DNA of 6,107 bases from Betaproteobacteria bacterium (lineage in GTDB: Bacteria > Pseudomonadota > Gammaproteobacteria > Burkholderiales > SG8-41): positions 1 through 6,107 of the forward strand of contig JAJTHX010000413.1 of the NCBI GenBank assembly GCA_021300125.1, read 5' to 3'. Both the position numbers and the translations under genes were made by a program. This document shows positions 1 to 3,911 of the stretch, piece after piece (position 1 is the stretch's first letter; every line of letters begins with the position of its first letter). The notes under the pieces are model-generated. The model saw only the letters and a list, made by a program, of their open reading frames with translations, was not told the DNA's origin and searched no databases.

Positions 1-14
1 CGGGTTATGCGCAT
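1..14 (-). CDS. Start of a gene downstream of thiS (possibly thiG), truncated by the window edge
   Basis: On the minus strand the TGA stop of thiS (17-15) is followed at once by an ATG (14-12) that opens the frame Met-Arg-Ile-Thr before the window ends. The stop-start junction TGAATG is the kind of tight spacing found in translationally coupled operons. Thiazole synthase ThiG commonly follows ThiS in proteobacterial thiamine operons and would be the natural candidate. Only four full codons are visible, so the identity rests on context alone and the start itself could be coincidental. Confidence 0.3.
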
Positions 15-218
15 TCAGCCGCCGCCGACCGCGCCGACGATTTCGAGGCGGTCGCCGTCGGCCAGCCGGCACTCCGCGAAGCGGCTGCGCGGCACGATTT
101 CGCCGTTGCGCTCGACCGCGATGCGCCTGCCGGCGAGTTCGAGCCGCTCGACCAGTTCTGCACAGGTCAGGGGCTGCTCGAAGCGCTGCAGTCTGCCGTT
201 GATGGTGAGGGCGATCAT
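15..218 (-). CDS. thiS: ThiS, sulfur-carrier protein for thiamine thiazole synthesis
   Basis: This small cytosolic ubiquitin-fold protein carries sulfur as a C-terminal thiocarboxylate. It is adenylated (by ThiF in E. coli) and then delivers sulfur to ThiG for building the thiazole ring of thiamine. The 67-residue length matches the family, which is about 65 residues. The middle holds the typical block [12 protein letters not shown] (about residues 33-44) followed by [10 protein letters not shown] (52-61). The chain ends AVGGG, supplying the obligatory terminal Gly-Gly that becomes the thiocarboxylate. The ATG at 218-216 gives a full-length ThiS with the usual beta-strand start (MIALTING). 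No strong Shine-Dalgarno is visible ahead of it. The gene is transcribed away from the acyl-CoA synthetase/GNAT gene, and a following ATG directly abuts its stop. MoaD is a related fold, but the IVPR block and the length favour ThiS clearly. Confidence 0.93.
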   Translation of the reverse strand: MIALTINGRLQRFEQPLTCAELVERLELAGRRIAVERNGEIVPRSRFAECRLADGDRLEIVGAVGGG

Positions 219-353
219 GCGGAACGCATCAATGAGAAAAGCTATGTTGAGAAAGTAAAGGGCAAAACGTTAACGCAAGCGGGTCTAAAATGCGGATTTT
301 ACCGGCCCGCGGCGCGTTTATCGACGCCGACCCGAAGATGTCATTCCGCAAAG
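219..353. promoter_or_regulatory. Divergent intergenic region between thiS and the acyl-CoA synthetase/GNAT gene
   Basis: These 135 bases must hold the promoters of both divergent genes. The stretch at 235-300 is clearly more A+T-rich than the surrounding coding DNA. It contains a perfect 8-base palindrome CGTTAACG at 268-275 and a TAAAAT hexamer at 286-291 that could be a -10 box for the rightward gene, but no -35 box sits at the right distance. In the leftward direction TTGCGT (278-273) is a possible -35 box with only poor -10 candidates. No THI-box riboswitch is recognisable before thiS. This is a region call, not a mapped promoter. Confidence 0.35.
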
Positions 354-3053
354 ATGTCTGCTGAAACCGTATCGCGCCATTATCTGACGCCCCTGTTCGA
401 GCCGTCTGCTGTGGCGATCATCGGCGCCAGCACCCGGCCCGGCGCCATCGGTACCGTGCTCATCGACAACATGCGTGCCGCCCGCTACCGCGGCGAGTTG
501 TTTGCCGTCAACCCGCGCCATCGCCGCATCCGTGGAGTGTCCTGCTTTGCGCGCATCGGGGATCTGCCCCGCCGCGTCGATCTTGCCGTGATCGCGACGC
601 CGCCACAGTCCGTGCCGCAGCTCATCGCCGATTGTGGCGCCGCGGGGATTCCTGCGGCGGTGATCATCACCGCCGGTTTTTCCGAAACAGGCGAGGCGGG
701 CGCGGCATTGGAGCGCGAACTGCTTGAGCACGCGCGGCACCACGGCCTGCGCCTGGTCGGGCCCAACTGCCTCGGGCTGATGCGGCCGGCAATCGGGCTG
801 AACGCGACTTTTGCCCGGGGCGCCGCGCTGCCCGGTTCGCTGGGCCTGATTTCGCAGTCTGGTGCGCTGTGCACGGCGATGCTGGACTGGGCAACGCCAC
901 GCGGCATCGGCTTTTCCAGCGTGGTGTCGCTGGGCGGTTCGCGCGACGTCGATTTCGGTGAGGCCATTGACTACCTGGTGAACGACCCCCGCACCGAACA
1001 TATTCTGCTCTACATCGAGGGGGTACGCGATGCGCGACGTTTCCTGTCGAGCCTGCGTTCGGCAGCGCGTCAGAAGCCGGTGATCCTGATGAAGGTGGGG
1101 CGCCATCCTGTGGGTTCGCGCGCAGCGGTGTCGCATACCGGCGCGCTGGTCGGTGCCGACGATGTGTTTGATGCCGCGGTACGCCGCGCCGGCGCGGTGC
1201 GGGTAACCACCATCGGCCAGCTGGTGGCGGCAGCGCTGGCGCTGTCGGCGCGGGTACGTCCGCGCGGTGACCGGCTGGCCATCGTCACCAATGGCGGCGG
1301 ACCCGGCGTGATGGCTGCGGACCGCGCCGCCGACCTCGGCCTGCCGCTGGCGACGCTGTCGGCGCAGACCGTTGCCTCTCTGCAGGATGCCCTGCCGGCG
1401 AACTGGTCGCACGGCAACCCGCTTGACCTGATCGGCGATGCCGACGCGGGCCGTTACCGCGCGGCGGTCATGTCCTGCCTGCATGATCCCGGGGTGGATG
1501 GCGTGCTGGTGCTGCTCACGCCGCAGGCAATGACGGATGCCGCGGCGGTAGCCACGGCCGTGGCCGCGACAGCCAAGGGGCAGAGCAAGCCGGTGCTCGC
1601 CTGCTGGATGGGCGGAGAGTCGGTCAGCGAGGGCCGTCGACGGCTGGCGAAGGCCGGAATCCCGGTGTTCCAGACCCCGGAGCCCGCCGTGGAAATGTTC
1701 GCCCATGTCTCTTCGTTCTACCGCAACCAGCGCGCGTTGCTGCAGACGCCCGGACCGCTGGCGCTGCGTACTGCGCCCGACATCGATGCCGCGCGGCGGG
1801 TCATCGACGCCGCCCTTGCCGCCGGTCGCACGCTGCTGGGCGAAGCCGAGGCCAAGGCAGTGCTGGAGGCCTTCCGCCTGCCGGTGACGCGGACGCTGCC
1901 CGCGCAGGACGCGGAGGCCGCGGTGGTGCAGGCCGCGGCCCTGGGCTATCCGGTCGTACTGAAAATCGACTCGCCCGACATCACGCACAAGACCGATGCC
2001 GGTGGCGTCAAGCTCAACCTCGCCGATGCCGCAGCCGTGCGCGCGGCCTTTGCCGAAATCATCGCCAACGCCGCACGCTGCGCCCCGCAGGCGCGCATAC
2101 ACGGCGTCACCGTGCAGCCGATGGTGATGCGCCGTAACGGCCGCGAACTGATGGTTGGCGTGATCCGGGACCCGGTGTTCGGGCCGGCGATCGCCTTTGG
2201 CGGGGGCGGCGTGGCCGTGGAAGTTCACCGCGACCGCGCGGTGGCGCTGCCGCCGCTCAACGGTTTCCTGGTGGACGAGCTGATCCGCAGCACGCGGGTG
2301 TCGAAGCTGCTCGGCCCTTTTCGCCGCATGCCGGCGATTGACCGCGCGGCGCTGGATGAGGTGCTGCTGCGTGTGTCCGAGCTGGTGTGCGAACTGCCCT
2401 GGATCGACGAGATCGACATCAATCCGCTGGTGGTTGACGAGGCGGGTGCGGTGATCGTGGATGCGCGGGTAGTGGTGCGGCAGTACACCCCGGTACGCGG
2501 ACGTTATGGCCACATGGCAATCCATCCCTATCCGGCACGTCTGGTCAGCCGCTGGCAGACTGCCGATGGCAGCGAAGTCACGCTGCGGCCGATCCGTCCC
2601 GAGGATGCCGACATGGAACAGGCGTTCGTCCGTACCCTGTCGCCGGAGAGCCGGCGCTACCGCTTCATGGACACGCTGCGCGAGCTGACCCCTTCGATGC
2701 TGGTGCGCTTCACCCAGATCGACTACGACCGCGAGATGGCGTTTGTCGCAACCGTCCAGCGCGACGGTGCGGAGGTCGAGGTCGGTGTCTGCCGCTACAT
2801 CACCAACCCTGATGCCACCAGTTGCGAGTATGCGATCGTGATTGCCGACGACTGGCAGGGCCGCGGACTCGGGCGGCGCATGATGGGCGAACTGATCGCG
2901 GTGGCGCGGCGGCGCGGTCTGCAGTGGATGATCGGCCACGTGTTCAGCGGCAACCGCGCGATGCTCGACCTCTGCCATCGCCTCGGTTTTGCCATCGAGG
3001 ACAGCGATGACGATCCGCAGGTGAAACGGGTGCGCCTGAACCTGCAGTCCTGA
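354..3053 (+). CDS. Acyl-CoA synthetase (ADP-forming type) / GNAT acetyltransferase fusion, Pat/PatZ-like
   Basis: This 899-residue cytoplasmic protein has the domain order of protein lysine acetyltransferase Pat/PatZ (about 886 residues), which uses acetyl-CoA to acetylate and switch off AMP-forming acetyl-CoA synthetase. The CoA-binding Rossmann domain comes first (about 13-105, with IIGASTRPGAIG). A succinyl-CoA-ligase-like part follows (about 150-300), holding SHTGAL with His261, then a hinge domain (about 303-450). The ATP-grasp domain (about 485-705) has Lys537 and the SPDITHKTDAGGV block with His545. The GNAT domain (about 743-897) has QGRGLG at 835-840 for acetyl-CoA binding and Glu825, which aligns with the catalytic Glu of Pat. 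His261 sits where ADP-forming synthetases carry their phosphorylated His; E. coli PatZ, as I recall its sequence, lacks it. The synthetase half may therefore still be active. ATG 354 is the first start in the frame, and no good Shine-Dalgarno precedes it. The substrate of either half cannot be read from sequence. Confidence 0.9.
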   Translation: MSAETVSRHYLTPLFEPSAVAIIGASTRPGAIGTVLIDNMRAARYRGELFAVNPRHRRIRGVSCFARIGDLPRRVDLAVIATPPQSVPQLIADCGAAGIPAAVIITAGFSETGEAGAALERELLEHARHHGLRLVGPNCLGLMRPAIGLNATFARGAALPGSLGLISQSGALCTAMLDWATPRGIGFSSVVSLGGSRDVDFGEAIDYLVNDPRTEHILLYIEGVRDARRFLSSLRSAARQKPVILMKVGRHPVGSRAAVSHTGALVGADDVFDAAVRRAGAVRVTTIGQLVAAALALSARVRPRGDRLAIVTNGGGPGVMAADRAADLGLPLATLSAQTVASLQDALPANWSHGNPLDLIGDADAGRYRAAVMSCLHDPGVDGVLVLLTPQAMTDAAAVATAVAATAKGQSKPVLACWMGGESVSEGRRRLAKAGIPVFQTPEPAVEMFAHVSSFYRNQRALLQTPGPLALRTAPDIDAARRVIDAALAAGRTLLGEAEAKAVLEAFRLPVTRTLPAQDAEAAVVQAAALGYPVVLKIDSPDITHKTDAGGVKLNLADAAAVRAAFAEIIANAARCAPQARIHGVTVQPMVMRRNGRELMVGVIRDPVFGPAIAFGGGGVAVEVHRDRAVALPPLNGFLVDELIRSTRVSKLLGPFRRMPAIDRAALDEVLLRVSELVCELPWIDEIDINPLVVDEAGAVIVDARVVVRQYTPVRGRYGHMAIHPYPARLVSRWQTADGSEVTLRPIRPEDADMEQAFVRTLSPESRRYRFMDTLRELTPSMLVRFTQIDYDREMAFVATVQRDGAEVEVGVCRYITNPDATSCEYAIVIADDWQGRGLGRRMMGELIAVARRRGLQWMIGHVFSGNRAMLDLCHRLGFAIEDSDDDPQVKRVRLNLQS

Positions 3054-3093
3054 CCACGGTGTGGATGGTTGCGACCGTTCCCCGCGGACGCGG

Positions 3094-3102
3094 TGCTACA
3101 CT
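3094..3102 (+). promoter_or_regulatory. Possible extended -10 promoter element ahead of the cytochrome b gene
   Basis: The sequence TGCTACACT matches the extended -10 pattern TG-n-TAnnnT and lies 28 bases before the preferred GTG start at 3131, leaving room for a short leader. No convincing -35 hexamer lies 16-18 bases upstream, as expected for an extended -10 promoter but also for a chance match. It falls in the 77-base gap after the acyl-CoA synthetase/GNAT stop. That gap shows no intrinsic terminator, so read-through from upstream is equally possible. Confidence 0.3.
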
Positions 3103-3130
3103 GGGCTCATCCCTGCCAACGAGTGCTTAC

Positions 3131-3910
3131 GTGGTGCGCAAAGATCTGTCTGACCGGCGACTGCTTGCCTGTTGCGCCGCCGGCATTGCCGCGATCGTGT
3201 TGTGGTTTTTGCTGCGCGGCGCCCTGCCCGAAGCCTGGCGGGTGCCTGGCAGCCCTGAGCTCTACCTGACCGGTGTTGCCGGCGTGATCTTGCTGCTGGT
3301 GCCGGTGGCCTTTGTCGTCGCCAAGCGCGGCGGCGGCGGCGCCAATCCCGTGAACTGGTTCAACGCGCATGTGCTGTGTTCGCTCGCCGGCATGGTGCTG
3401 ATTGCGATTCATTCCGGCGGCTTCCTGCGCCGGCCGCCGGCGCTGCTGCTGCTCGCCCTGCTTGCACTGGCCGTGCTCGGGGTGTGGGCGCGGGTGCGCG
3501 GTTCCAGGCGCATCGCCGCCACCTTTGCCTCCAAGGCGCCGGCCTTTCGCGTACCCGACGCCGCGACGCGCGAGCGGCTGCGCGAGCTGATTGTGCAAAA
3601 GCGCGTGCTGCTGGCGCAGCTTGATCCGCGGGCCAGTGAGGGCACATTCTCGGTCAACCTGCCGCATTTCATCCGCAGCCCGCGCATGGCCCTGGCCTAT
3701 CGCCGCCTCGCGCTGGAGGAGTCAAGGCTGCTCGGCACGCGTGCCGCGGTGTCCGCGCAGCAGGCCTGGTGGCGCCCGCTGCACATGGTCCTGGCCTGGC
3801 TGTTCGTGCTGGGTGTGGTCATTCACGTTATCACCGTGACTTTTTTTGCCGGTTATGTGGCCGACGGCGGACCCATCACCTGGTGGCACATCACGGCCTG
3901 GGGAGGCTGA
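3131..3910 (+). CDS. Di-heme b-type cytochrome, membrane anchor of the molybdoenzyme
   Basis: This is an inner-membrane protein of 259 residues, numbered from GTG 3131. Five hydrophobic helices are visible, at about 11-32, 44-65, 78-98, 104-122 and 217-243. A polar, Arg-rich stretch of about 90 residues lies between the last two. Helix 3 carries His80 and His94, and helix 5 carries His218 and His232. Both pairs are His-x13-His, the spacing that lets two helices sandwich two b hemes, as in cytochrome b of the bc1 complex and in ferric-reductase-like proteins. The likely role is to pass electrons between the Fe-S protein encoded next and the quinone pool. GTG 3131 was chosen because it begins shortly before helix 1. 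GTG 3059 and ATG 3065 in the same frame add a Gly/Pro/Arg-rich extension that overlaps a possible promoter. Its Shine-Dalgarno (GAG, 3121-3123) is weak. The gene ends one base before the next start. I do not recognise a named family; the heme assignment rests on the His pattern and context. Confidence 0.75.
   Translation: MVRKDLSDRRLLACCAAGIAAIVLWFLLRGALPEAWRVPGSPELYLTGVAGVILLLVPVAFVVAKRGGGGANPVNWFNAHVLCSLAGMVLIAIHSGGFLRRPPALLLLALLALAVLGVWARVRGSRRIAATFASKAPAFRVPDAATRERLRELIVQKRVLLAQLDPRASEGTFSVNLPHFIRSPRMALAYRRLALEESRLLGTRAAVSAQQAWWRPLHMVLAWLFVLGVVIHVITVTFFAGYVADGGPITWWHITAWGG
3901..3906 (+). promoter_or_regulatory. Strong Shine-Dalgarno for the fused Fe-S/molybdopterin gene
   Basis: GGGAGG lies five bases before ATG 3912 and within the last codons of the cytochrome b gene, whose TGA is at 3908-3910. 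This is the best ribosome-binding site in the window. It fixes the start of the downstream gene and suggests that the two proteins are made by coupled translation in a matched ratio. Confidence 0.75.
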
Positions 3911-3911
3911 C

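Noticed and set aside
222..236. An ATCAA / TTGAT half-site resembling an FNR/ANR box between the divergent genes
   Set aside because: Only one half is present; the partner half at four bases' spacing is missing.
7..258. An 83-codon plus-strand open frame opposite thiS
   Set aside because: It is Ser/Arg-rich low-complexity sequence, while the minus strand encodes an unmistakable ThiS.
318..2978. An 886-codon open frame on the minus strand opposite the acyl-CoA synthetase/GNAT gene
   Set aside because: Its product is rich in His, Arg and Gln with no recognisable domain, while the plus strand encodes a full, motif-rich known architecture. Long antisense frames are common opposite GC-rich genes.
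3054..3095. Small inverted repeats (CCAC/GTGG and GGT/ACC) as a terminator after the acetyltransferase gene
   Set aside because: The stems are three or four bases long with no T-run, so there is no credible intrinsic terminator.
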